Shown: in pieces, positions 7,290 through 15,700 of the stretch | Layout of the letters: each line of letters starts with the position of its first letter | Position numbering within the stretch: the first letter of the stretch is position 1 | Assembly (NCBI GenBank): GCA_002315285.1 | Contig: DCGR01000083.1 | Span: 1-17,344, forward strand | Reading direction: 5' to 3' | From: Bacteroides sp. UBA1773 | GTDB taxonomy: Bacteria; Bacteroidota; Bacteroidia; Bacteroidales; Bacteroidaceae | DNA length: 17,344 nt | Translations under genes and position numbers: made by a program | Notes under the pieces: generated by a model | Database searches by the model: none | Told to the model about the DNA's origin: nothing | Seen by the model: the letters and a program-made list of their open reading frames with translations, nothing else

Positions 7290-7681
7290 GGATGCTCGAT
7301 GATATGTAGAAGCAATTTCCTGACAATCTGGCTTACAGTCTTGCTTTCCCGATGATGGGCATCCAACCACACAAACGCAATGATGAGCTTTCGATTGGTT
7401 TGTGAGGAAAGTGTCTGAAGCAGATGCTTGTGCTCACGATACGACTCACGTACTTGCCGCTTCACCCGATTACGGTCAACGGCATGCTTGAATTTCTTCT
7501 TGGGCACGCTTACCATAAACGAAAATTGAGCGGATGCCTTTTCGGCATCCACCCAAGTATAGACAACCCTCAATGGGTATATGGGAAATGAGCGACTCCC
7601 GCTGCTGAACAATGCGTTGATGAGCTTCTCACTACACAACCGTTCGGCTTTCGACAATCCGTTGTTTTGCTGAGCCTCCAA
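7271..7681 (-). CDS. rnpA: Ribonuclease P protein component
   Basis: Protein subunit of RNase P, which works with the RNA subunit to remove the 5' leader of precursor tRNAs. It is 136 residues from the TTG at 7681. The family signature RNRVKR is at 70-75 within a basic helix, preceded by the beta-strand FSFMVSVPKK, and an N-terminal SKAERLCSEKLI segment is typical of Bacteroidales RnpA. No ATG or GTG occurs between the preceding in-frame stop (7717 to 7715) and the conserved region, so the start must be TTG, either at 7681 (five bases after the hemD stop) or at 7657. The gene sits between hemD and yidD and overlaps yidD by 19 bases. The RNase P RNA gene is not in this window. Confidence 0.93.
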   Translation of the reverse strand: MEAQQNNGLSKAERLCSEKLINALFSSGSRSFPIYPLRVVYTWVDAEKASAQFSFMVSVPKKKFKHAVDRNRVKRQVRESYREHKHLLQTLSSQTNRKLIIAFVWLDAHHRESKTVSQIVRKLLLHIIEHPCCESC

Positions 7682-7686
7682 GCCGT

Positions 7687-8433
7687 TTACTGGTTTCGTT
7701 GCTTGATAAAATCCTCAAGTGCAGCCGTAATGGATGCGGCTTGTGCGGTAGGAGCCTCCAAATCCAAACGCAGACCTGCATCCTTGATGGCTTTGGCCGT
7801 GGCATGCCCAAAACAACCGATACAACGTTCTCCCTGCTCAAAATCCGGGAAACTCTCAAGCAACGACGAAATGCCTGCGGGACTGAAGAAGAGCATCATG
7901 TCATAGTCGAACGGTTCATCAGGAGTGAACTTATTGCTCACGGTCTGATACATTACACATTCCGTGTGTTTCACTCCTAAACTGTCAAGCAAATCCTTCA
8001 CATCATCGGAGGTATGCACATTGCTTGTAGGAACAAGGAAATTTTCAGCATGATGTTTCGTGAAAGTGGGTATCAAATCTGTCAATTTGTTGTTCGCTCC
8101 AAAATGTATCTTTCGTTTGCGATACTGCACATACTTCTGAATATACAACGCTATGGTCTCAGAGGAACAGAAATAACGCATCGTTTCAGGAACCGTATAA
8201 CGAATCTCCTTACAAATACGGAAAAAATGATCTATGGCATGTCGTGATGTGAATACAACTGCAGTGTAGTCGGGTATGTTTACCTTCTGCTGTCGAAAGT
8301 CCTTCATTGGCAAGTCATCGATCTTTATAAACGGACGAAAGACAATTTCTACCCCATACTTTGCTGCAATGTCATAGTAAGATGACTTATCTGACGCAGG
8401 CTTCGGCTGAGAAACAAGAACTTTTTTAATCAT
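7687..8433 (-). CDS. hemD: Uroporphyrinogen-III synthase (HemD)
   Basis: A 248-residue HemD-family protein. It closes and rearranges the linear tetrapyrrole hydroxymethylbilane to uroporphyrinogen III on the way to haem or corrinoids. The N-terminus IKKVLVSQPKP, the VVFTSRHAIDHFF segment, a SLGVKHTECVMYQT stretch and the LFFSPAGISSLLE and CFGHATAKAIKDAG segments follow the two-domain HemD pattern. The family is weakly conserved, so the call also rests on its position between DUF4271 and rnpA, as seen in many Bacteroidales. The ATG at 8433 is preferred; the upstream extension has no family match and overlaps the DUF4271 gene. No other haem-pathway genes are present, so the hemD link with rnpA looks like inherited gene order rather than a pathway operon. 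Confidence 0.88.
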   Translation of the reverse strand: MIKKVLVSQPKPASDKSSYYDIAAKYGVEIVFRPFIKIDDLPMKDFRQQKVNIPDYTAVVFTSRHAIDHFFRICKEIRYTVPETMRYFCSSETIALYIQKYVQYRKRKIHFGANNKLTDLIPTFTKHHAENFLVPTSNVHTSDDVKDLLDSLGVKHTECVMYQTVSNKFTPDEPFDYDMMLFFSPAGISSLLESFPDFEQGERCIGCFGHATAKAIKDAGLRLDLEAPTAQAASITAALEDFIKQRNQ

Positions 8434-8465
8434 CAATAACCAACTATTTAGTAAACAATTATTAT

Positions 8466-9098
8466 TTATCGAAACCATACCGCACCACAAAAAACAGGGG
8501 GCACAATTTCGAGGGTACAAAAGTACACAATTAAATGCAAAATGCCATATATTTTATTGGGAAAGATGCGTAAAGCATAAAAAAGCAACACTATTTTTGC
8601 CAAAATGAAACACAAGGCTGTCGATACCGTGCTAATCATAGCTGATACGTTCAGATATGTAAAAACAACAAATTGAACAAATAAATAGTATCCAATGATT
8701 CGATATACATTGATATAGACACTGTCCCATTCACTACGTTTCTCCTTTTTGAAAAAAGAGAAATTGACAACCTTGTACAAGCATAATTTTACAAACGAAA
8801 AAGCGACAGTGAGCAAAAGGATTTGCAGCAGCTTTAAGTCCTTCAAATCCCTTGCCAAGAAATCCTCCAAGCACGGTAGCATGGCGTTGATTGACAGTCC
8901 AAGCAATAGGGCCACTGCAAGCAAAATAGGAATAGAATAAAATCCAAAACTTTTTGACGGCACATTGGCCAGATTTTCATCAAATTGATGCCAAAAGGGC
9001 TCTTCGCCTGAAAATTCAATAGCAAACACTATGAAACAAAACAACATACTGCAAGCTACTATAGGCTCTGTCCAAAAAGAATAGATTTGTTCCATCAT
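8466..9098 (-). CDS. DUF4271 integral membrane protein
   Basis: A 210-residue membrane protein with about six predicted helices (roughly 12-28, 54-76, 88-108, 131-152, 155-178 and 184-206). A charged loop around 116-126 (FKKEKRSEWDS) lies between helices three and four. The order of genes, directly upstream of hemD and rnpA, and the helix pattern match the DUF4271 family of Bacteroidetes, whose function is unknown. The start codon is ATG at 9098, with a second ATG directly after it. It lies 77 bases after the metK stop and 32 bases before hemD. No TAnnTTTG box was found in the 77-base gap, so it may be transcribed from metK or from a promoter that does not fit the consensus. Confidence 0.75.
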   Translation of the reverse strand: MMEQIYSFWTEPIVACSMLFCFIVFAIEFSGEEPFWHQFDENLANVPSKSFGFYSIPILLAVALLLGLSINAMLPCLEDFLARDLKDLKLLQILLLTVAFSFVKLCLYKVVNFSFFKKEKRSEWDSVYINVYRIIGYYLFVQFVVFTYLNVSAMISTVSTALCFILAKIVLLFYALRIFPNKIYGILHLIVYFCTLEIVPPVFCGAVWFR

Positions 9099-9175
9099 CC
9101 TAGAAACTGTTTTTGAATCATTGATACGATTTGATCATCAAAGAAACAAAGTGTCCTTCAAATCACAAATAGTTC

Positions 9176-10432
9176 CTAAATGCCAAATGCTTGTTTGATC
9201 TTGTCAACATAGTCCAGTTTCTCCCATGTAAACAGTTCCACTTTGACCGTTTTATTGCCATTATACAAACTCTCAAACGATTTGGTAACCCACTTGTTGG
9301 TTCGTCCCATGTGGCCATACGCTGCCGTTTCCTCATAAATGGGATTACGGAGTTTAAGCCTGTCTTCTATCGCCTTCGGACGCAAATCAAACAATGACGC
9401 AATTTTTTTTGCAATTTCTCCATCATTCATCGCCACCTTGCTTCGGCCGTATGTATTGACATATATACTGACAGGTTCTGCTATGCCTATGGCATAACTG
9501 ATTTGCACAAGCATTTCATCCGCCACTCCTGCTGCCACCATGTTTTTTGCTATATGGCGTGCCGCGTATGCCGCGCTACGGTCAACCTTCGAAGGATCTT
9601 TCCCCGAGAAAGCACCTCCTCCGTGAGCCCCTTTTCCTCCGTATGTATCGACAATGATTTTTCGTCCCGTCAGACCTGTATCACCATGAGGACCGCCTAT
9701 CACGAACTTGCCTGTAGGATTTACGTGGTAAGTAATGTTGTCATTAAACAACTTCAAGATGGCCTCATCCGTAATTTCCTTTTTCAATCGGGGGATAAGG
9801 ATTCCTATCACATCCTTCCGAATCTGGCTTAGCATACGCTCATCGGTATCAAACTCATCATGTTGGGTCGAAACCACTATCGTATCTATGCGCACAGGAT
9901 GTCCGTTGTCATCATATTCAATCGTGACTTGACTCTTGGAATCCGGACGAAGATAGGTCATTTCCTTGCCTTCCTTACGTATTTCAGCCAGCGTCACCAA
10001 AAGGTGATTGGCCAGATCGAGCGACAAAGGCATATAATTCACTGTTTCGTTGGTCGCATAGCCAAACATCATGCCTTGGTCTCCTGCACCCTGGTTCATA
10101 GGGTCTTCCCGTTCTACGCCTCGGTTAATGTCGGGACTCTGTTCATGGATGGCACACAGCACACCACACGAATTACCATCGAACATGTATTCACTTTTCG
10201 TATAGCCAATCCGATTGATCACTTCGCGAGCGACTCGCTGCAAATCGACGTATGCTTCTGACTTCACCTCACCCGCCATAACAACTTGCCCGGTAGTCAC
10301 CAAAGTTTCACATGCCACTTTTGAGTTGGCATCATAAGCCAACAATTTGTCGAGTACCGCATCAGAGATTTGGTCTGCCACTTTATCTGGATGACCTTCT
10401 GATACCGATTCAGATGTAAATAAATAACCCAT
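9176..10432 (-). CDS. metK: S-adenosylmethionine synthetase (methionine adenosyltransferase)
   Basis: MetK makes S-adenosylmethionine from methionine and ATP in the cytoplasm, releasing phosphate and pyrophosphate. At 418 residues it is full length. Family motifs are present: GHPDK at 13-17 (ATP and metal binding), GAGDQGMMFGYATNE at 115-129, and the Gly-rich phosphate-binding GGGAFSGKDPSKVDRS at 271-286. Start is ATG at 10432. Upstream lies a long leader with a SAM-II-like riboswitch and a stem next to the start codon, so the gene is probably repressed by its own product. Its promoter is divergent from that of miaB, which uses SAM. The next gene downstream is DUF4271, 77 bases away. Confidence 0.97.
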   Translation of the reverse strand: MGYLFTSESVSEGHPDKVADQISDAVLDKLLAYDANSKVACETLVTTGQVVMAGEVKSEAYVDLQRVAREVINRIGYTKSEYMFDGNSCGVLCAIHEQSPDINRGVEREDPMNQGAGDQGMMFGYATNETVNYMPLSLDLANHLLVTLAEIRKEGKEMTYLRPDSKSQVTIEYDDNGHPVRIDTIVVSTQHDEFDTDERMLSQIRKDVIGILIPRLKKEITDEAILKLFNDNITYHVNPTGKFVIGGPHGDTGLTGRKIIVDTYGGKGAHGGGAFSGKDPSKVDRSAAYAARHIAKNMVAAGVADEMLVQISYAIGIAEPVSIYVNTYGRSKVAMNDGEIAKKIASLFDLRPKAIEDRLKLRNPIYEETAAYGHMGRTNKWVTKSFESLYNGNKTVKVELFTWEKLDYVDKIKQAFGI

Positions 10433-10433
10433 T

Positions 10434-10489
10434 TCTTACAAAATTTTTAAATTATACAATAAAATTATGTAAAAACGGAGTTCGTAAGA
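10434..10489 (-). promoter_or_regulatory. Stem adjacent to the metK start codon (possible expression platform)
   Basis: In the metK transcript, bases 10489 to 10481 (UCUUACGAA) can pair with 10442 to 10434 (UUUGUAAGA) in a 9-bp stem with one G-U pair. The second arm ends one base before the ATG at 10432-10430, so the stem would bury the ribosome-entry region. A smaller TACA/TGTA hairpin lies in the loop. It sits downstream of the riboswitch-like element and could be the switching stem. This is inferred from pairing only. Confidence 0.4.
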
Positions 10490-10518
10490 GTAGGGGGAAA
10501 ATGACTAAGAAAGTCGAT

Positions 10519-10568
10519 GATTTTTAGCATTTTTTCTCGTGGTTGCAAGCTACTCAAATCTCTCCACT
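10519..10568 (-). promoter_or_regulatory. SAM-II-type riboswitch in the metK leader
   Basis: On the reverse strand the following occur in order: GUGG (10567 to 10564), GAUUUGA (10560 to 10554), GCUUGCAA (10550 to 10543), CCAC (10542 to 10539), an A-rich loop, and GCUAAAAAUC (10528 to 10519). GUGG and CCAC form stem P1. The GAUUU, UUGC and GCUAAA segments are the conserved SAM-binding parts of the SAM-II class, in the right order and spacing for its H-type pseudoknot; GC in UUGC can pair with GC in GCUAAA, and UAGC/GCUA is an alternative pairing. Its place ahead of metK fits a SAM sensor. A full P2 helix beyond these pairs was not clear by eye. Confidence 0.75.
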
Positions 10569-10582
10569 GTTTTTAACGGGCG

Positions 10583-10590
10583 CAAAGTTA
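10583..10590 (-). promoter_or_regulatory. metK promoter, -7 element
   Basis: TAACTTTG on the reverse strand is an exact TAnnTTTG match, placed so that transcription would begin about 10 bases before the riboswitch-like element. No clear -33 TTTG is seen. The predicted leader is about 145 bases. Confidence 0.5.
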
Positions 10591-10612
10591 ACAATTTCTA
10601 TTGAAAACTTTG

Positions 10613-10620
10613 TATCTTTG
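10613..10620 (+). promoter_or_regulatory. miaB promoter, -7 element
   Basis: TATCTTTG matches TAnnTTTG exactly. Transcription would start about 13 bases before the ATG at 10640, a very short leader. The -33 region has no good match. The box lies 22 bases from the divergent metK box. Confidence 0.5.
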
Positions 10621-10639
10621 TGGCAAATTTCTTTCCCAA

Positions 10640-11968
10640 ATGGCGAAAAAACTATTTATCGAAACCTATGGATGCCAGATGAATGTGGCAGACAGCGAGA
10701 TGGTCGCATCAATCATGCGAATGGCTGATTACGAGATGTGCACTTCGCTGGATGAGGCTGATGCCGTATTTCTCAACACTTGTTCAGTTCGTGACAATGC
10801 AGAACAGAAAGTCATCGGACGGTTGGATTTCTTCCATTCATTGAAGAAAAACAAACGCCCCAAACTCATTGTCGGAGTGCTTGGCTGCATGGCTGAACGT
10901 GTAAAACAAGAACTTATAGACATACACCACGTAGATGTAGTGTGTGGACCAGATGCATACCTGTCACTACCCGAGCTGATCGCAAGCGTTGAAGCAGGAG
11001 AGAAAGCCATCAACGTGGAACTGTCAACGACCGAGACCTATCGCGACATCATTCCATCACGTATTTGTGGAAACCATATTTCTGGTTACGTAAGCATCAT
11101 GCGTGGCTGCAACAATTTCTGCCACTATTGCATCGTACCCTATACCAGAGGCCGCGAGCGTAGCAGAGATGTAGAGAGCATCCTGAACGAAGTCAACGAT
11201 TTGTCAAGCCATGGATACAAGGAAGTCATCCTGTTAGGACAGAACGTCAATTCCTACTGTTTTGAACACGATGGAGAAAAAACAGATTTCCCCACATTAC
11301 TGCGCCAAGTAGCTCATGCCGCACCTCACATGCGCGTGAGATTCACCACGAGCCACCCCAAGGACATGAGCGATGAGACTCTTCATGTCATTGCCCAAGA
11401 GCCAAATGTGTGCAAGCACATCCACCTGCCAGTGCAAAGCGGAAGCAGCAGAATCCTGAAACTCATGAACCGAAAGTACGATCGGGAATGGTACTTGGAT
11501 AGGGTTGCCGCCATCCGGTGCATTGTGCCCGGCTGTGGACTAAGCACCGATATTTTCTCAGGCTACTGCACGGAAACCGAAGAAGACCATCAGCTGTCAC
11601 TGTCGCTCATGCGCGAGTGTGCCTATGACTCTGCATTCATGTTCAAGTATTCCGAACGGCCAGGCACGTATGCCTCACGACACTATCCCAACGACATTCC
11701 AGAGGATGTGAAAATCCGCCGTCTCAACGAGCTTATCGCCCTGCAAAATGAGCTCTCGGCCCAAAGCAATGCCAACGACATAGGTAAGGAATTCGAGGTA
11801 TTGGCAGAGGGTGTATCCAAACGGTCACACGAACAATTCTTCGGACGCACTTCCCAGAACAAGGTGGTCGTATTCGACCGTGGTTCACACCACATCGGCG
11901 AGTTGGTCAATGTGCGCATCACGGCATCAAGTTCCGCCACCCTGCAAGGGGTAGAGGTACAGGGATAA
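10640..11968 (+). CDS. miaB: tRNA-2-methylthio-N6-dimethylallyladenosine synthase MiaB
   Basis: A 442-residue radical-SAM methylthiotransferase that converts i6A37 to ms2i6A37 in tRNAs reading UNN codons. It carries two [4Fe-4S] clusters: the N-terminal domain has Cys12, Cys48 and Cys83 (GCQMN, NTCSVR, LGCMAE), and the radical-SAM motif CNNFCHYC places Cys157, Cys161 and Cys164. The YCIVPYTRGRERSR segment after it favours MiaB over MtaB or RimO. The C-terminus (about 380-440) fits a TRAM RNA-binding domain. The ATG at 10640 is chosen; an in-frame TTG at 10601 lies upstream of the likely transcription start. It is divergent from metK, which supplies its SAM. It appears monocistronic, ending before a bidirectional hairpin at 12056-12080. 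Confidence 0.95.
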   Translation: MAKKLFIETYGCQMNVADSEMVASIMRMADYEMCTSLDEADAVFLNTCSVRDNAEQKVIGRLDFFHSLKKNKRPKLIVGVLGCMAERVKQELIDIHHVDVVCGPDAYLSLPELIASVEAGEKAINVELSTTETYRDIIPSRICGNHISGYVSIMRGCNNFCHYCIVPYTRGRERSRDVESILNEVNDLSSHGYKEVILLGQNVNSYCFEHDGEKTDFPTLLRQVAHAAPHMRVRFTTSHPKDMSDETLHVIAQEPNVCKHIHLPVQSGSSRILKLMNRKYDREWYLDRVAAIRCIVPGCGLSTDIFSGYCTETEEDHQLSLSLMRECAYDSAFMFKYSERPGTYASRHYPNDIPEDVKIRRLNELIALQNELSAQSNANDIGKEFEVLAEGVSKRSHEQFFGRTSQNKVVVFDRGSHHIGELVNVRITASSSATLQGVEVQG

Positions 11969-12055
11969 TCATGGCTTTGGGCTGCCATTTGTTAGAGCAA
12001 CGGATGATTTCATGGTCGAAATGGAGCAAACTCTTTTGTGTGGAATACATGGCAA

Positions 12056-12080
12056 AAAGGTGAGAGTCGCTCTCACCTTT
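12056..12080. terminator. Hairpin terminator between convergent miaB and deacetylase genes
   Basis: A perfect 11-bp inverted repeat (12056-12066 with 12070-12080) has a TCG loop and a GGTGAGAG/CTCTCACC core. A-runs on the left give TTTTT on the reverse strand, so it best serves the deacetylase operon. On the forward strand the tail is only TTTAT, but it could also stop miaB transcripts. Confidence 0.75.
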
Positions 12081-12081
12081 A

Positions 12082-12699
12082 TCATTCAAATACCTTAAAT
12101 GCATATCCCTGTTCCAACAGCCATTCGATTGACCGTGGCAACGCATACTCCAACTTACCATTCTCCCACGACCGTAGCGAATCGTGAAAGGTGATGATAC
12201 TGCCGTTGCGCACATACTTTTTCAACTTTTCAAACACCTTTGGCCCTGTCATCAGCCGACTATAATCACGGGTCACGACATCCCACATCACCATTTGGTA
12301 ACGCTTGTGAAGTACTCGATACTGTATTGCCCTCATAAAGCCATGTGGCGGGCGAAACAGATTGGTGTGCAGATAATCATTGGCCTTCTCCACATTAGCT
12401 AGATAATTATCGTTCCAGTAGTCCAACCCTCGAATATGGTTGAACGTATGATTACCTATACGATGTCCACGTTTCTTGACCATTGCAAACGTTTCCGGAT
12501 GCTTCCGGACATTGTCGCCGACCATGAAGAAGGTGGCCTTGATACCATATTTGTCCAACAAGTCGAGCACCCAAGGGGTCACCTCAGGAATGGGACCATC
12601 ATCGAAGGTCAGATACACCGCCTTCTCGTGTCTATCCATACGCCAAAAAGCATTAGGATAAATAAAGCGAAGAATCCAAGGCGGTTGCTCAATAAACAT
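12082..12699 (-). CDS. NodB-family polysaccharide deacetylase
   Basis: A 205-residue carbohydrate deacetylase domain (CE4/NodB fold), a metal-dependent hydrolase of N- or O-acetyl groups on glycans. Motif 1 TFDDG is at 31-35, the metal-binding histidines are His84 and His88 (NHTFNH), motif 3 is RPPHG at 116-120 with His in place of the usual Tyr, and the late motif FHD places His172. No signal peptide is evident: it starts FIEQPPWILRFIYP, a moderately hydrophobic segment that might associate with a membrane. It may therefore act in the cytoplasm on a lipid-linked or precursor glycan, though this is inference. It begins 12 bases after the DUF2723 gene and is clearly in one operon with it. Its stop lies next to the hairpin at 12056-12080. 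Confidence 0.88.
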   Translation of the reverse strand: MFIEQPPWILRFIYPNAFWRMDRHEKAVYLTFDDGPIPEVTPWVLDLLDKYGIKATFFMVGDNVRKHPETFAMVKKRGHRIGNHTFNHIRGLDYWNDNYLANVEKANDYLHTNLFRPPHGFMRAIQYRVLHKRYQMVMWDVVTRDYSRLMTGPKVFEKLKKYVRNGSIITFHDSLRSWENGKLEYALPRSIEWLLEQGYAFKVFE

Positions 12700-12711
12700 G
12701 TCAAAAAACTA

Positions 12712-15700
12712 CTACTTAGAGGACTTGCCTCCTAAACGGTCATTAAATGCCTTGTAATAGAAATCGAGTTGTCCCTTATAATCTGTTGCCACCTCAGAAT
12801 TGGACTTCCCTGATTTTTCTATCACCTGCAAACTTCTGTTTAGGTTATCAAGCACACTCAAATGACGAATAATATTGTCATAACTCATATTCAGGTGACG
12901 ATCGCTTAAGCTTAAATACCAAGCCAGATACTCATCACTGGTCTTGGCCAATGCAAGCAGAATCTCACGAGCTTTGTCCACCTGACCCAACTTTATGTAA
13001 TCATCAGCCATTTCCTTTGAAGCGCACATAAAGAAATCATGCGGGACGTTGGTCTCTGGAATAACTTCCAGACTATAGTCAAGAGCCTTGAGTGCCTTGT
13101 CGTACTCTCCCTCATCGATAAGTTTTGTCGCAGTCTGCACGAATAAACGACGATGCGTGTCGCACATCCGCAGCACTGTTTCATCGAGGTAGATGTCAGG
13201 GCTATCAACTCCACCAAACTTATATTTGTTCATGAGGTTATCATACATTTTGTCAGCATCGATGGCAGCCCCCAACTCTACAGTACTGAACGGCGATATA
13301 CGAGAAGCCAATCCTTCTTGAATGAAATTGTCGCCCAGGTTAAGTTGACTTTCCTTACCTACGGTAATAGCCATGTAGATGGGTCGTTCCCAATTGGCAT
13401 TTGCCAACATCTCGAGCATCATCAACTCATTCTTGTAGAGCAACCGTTTTCCTTTCAACGAGATATGCATATAATCGGGTATCACTCCATTCAAAGCCTT
13501 TGGAATTGTCATACCCGAGCGAAGAACTGCTTCCTTGTCAATCTTAAGCACAATGCTATCGGTAGGAATCATTTGCAAGCCCTTCTGCGGATGGCGTACC
13601 CAATGCTCTAGGATATTATGCAATTCGTATGGATTCTCTCCAAACTGTTCCACAGCCTCCTTCGGATTCTGTGCATAAAACTCGAGCACTGTCTTCATCG
13701 CTTCCGGACGAACGGCTACTCCCTCATTCGTGCCACTTACATATTCAATCCGTTTCCAACTGATGGGCACCTCTGTCGATTTGTATGCCTTTCGTTTCAT
13801 CTGGTCGATATACCAATCCGTTTGCAAATAGCTGAGATTACAAACGCGTACATCCGTACGGAAGCCTTCCGTTTCCTGATTATACCAAAGAGGGAAAGTG
13901 TCATTGTCGCCATTGGTGAAGATAATGGCGTCTCTATCCTCTGGCAAGGTAGCGAGATAATTCTGGCCAAAATCCCGACACGTGTATCGTCCGCTTCTGT
14001 CGTGGTCATCCCAAGTCTGACTTACCATTTGTAGTGGAACAAACAAGCAGGCTACCGCCGCAATCACAGCCGCAGGCAAAGCCCTCATCTGGCGCCGTAA
14101 CAGGTGAGCCGCACCTGCAACACCCATTCCGGCCCAAATTGAGAACGCATAGAACGAGCCCGCATACGCATAATCCCGTTCACGCACCTGCATCGGTGTC
14201 TGATTCAGATACAACACAATGGCTATGCCCGTCATGAAGAACAAAAAGAATACAACCCAGAATTGTTGGATGCCTCGTTCTCCACGATAGGCTTGCCAGA
14301 ACAGACCCAACAAGCCCAACAATAAGGGCAAGCAATAGAACACGTTATGACCCTTGTTTTCCTTCAGCTCGGAAGGGAGCAACGACTGGTTGCCTAACAT
14401 TGCATCATCAATGAACGGAATGCCTGAAATCCAGTTGCCATGCTCAATTTCACCTTGTCCTTGAATATCATTCTGGCGACCTGCAAAGTTCCACAGGAAA
14501 TAACGCCAGTACATGAAGTTGAGTTGATAAGAGAAGAAGAACTTCAGATTGTCCATCATCGTAGGAATCTTCACCATCATCACTTGTCCGCACTGGTCGT
14601 ATGGCACTTCTTTCCCTTCCACCCCACCTAACCACGACTCATAGTCTGCGGTATGAGTCTCGTCATAGACACGTGGGAACAACATATTTTGGGCATATTT
14701 GTACTCCGTCTTATGACGAATGACCTCATACATGTCCTTTTCGCTTGCATCGGCTTTTTCCTTACGCTGATAAACGGGAGCACCTTCTTTCACATCATAC
14801 ACACATCCATCCCCCTCAACCTTCAGTGCAAGCTTTGAGGCATACGTCTGGCCATAGAACAACGGACGTGAACCGTATTGCTCGCGTCCCAAGTAGTCGC
14901 CCAGCGTAAAGATGTCTTCTGGCGAGTTCTGATCCATCGGAGTATTGGCTGTCGAACGAATCACAATCAAGGCATACGACGAATAGCCCACAACCATCAG
15001 CATCAGACAAAGCAAAGCCGTGTTCATGACCCGTGCGCTCACAAGCCAAGCCTTTTCGGCTTTCCTTCGCAGCAACACATACAACACAACCAAAACCAAC
15101 AATCCTACCAAAATACTGCTTACACCATATCCATAGAAAGGAATGCCCAATAAAGCCACAGTCAGCAAGAACGCAATATTCATGCGCTGGCGACTCCTAT
15201 CCGTATAAGTTTCATATACGCTCCATATCAAACATGCTGCCAGACATACGATATATACATACACTCCCGTATTGAACGGCATACCCCAAGCATTCACAAA
15301 CAGAAGTTCAAACCATCCCCCTACTTTCACAATACCTGGCACAACACCGTACAACACCAATGCCACAAACATGGCACTGCACGCCAATGCCAGCAAACTT
15401 CCTTTCAAGGTCGCATTGGGGCAACGTTTGTAATAATAGACCAATACTATGGCTGGAATACACAGTAAATTAAGCAGATGTACACCAATCGACAGGCCTG
15501 TCAGGTAGCATATCAGTATCAGCCAGCGATCGCTGTGTGGCTCGTCTGCCACACTGTCCCATTTCAGGATAAGCCAAAACACCAAGGCTGTAAACAGCGA
15601 ACTATATGCATATACCTCACCTTCTACCGCACTAAACCAGAAGGTATCGCTCCAAGTATATACCAAAGCACCGACCACGCCCGATGCCAAAATCACAATC

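Noticed and set aside
9130..9142. TTTGAT-C-ATCAAA palindrome between metK and DUF4271
   Set aside because: Only six bp with a one-base centre; too short for a terminator and no known operator recognised.
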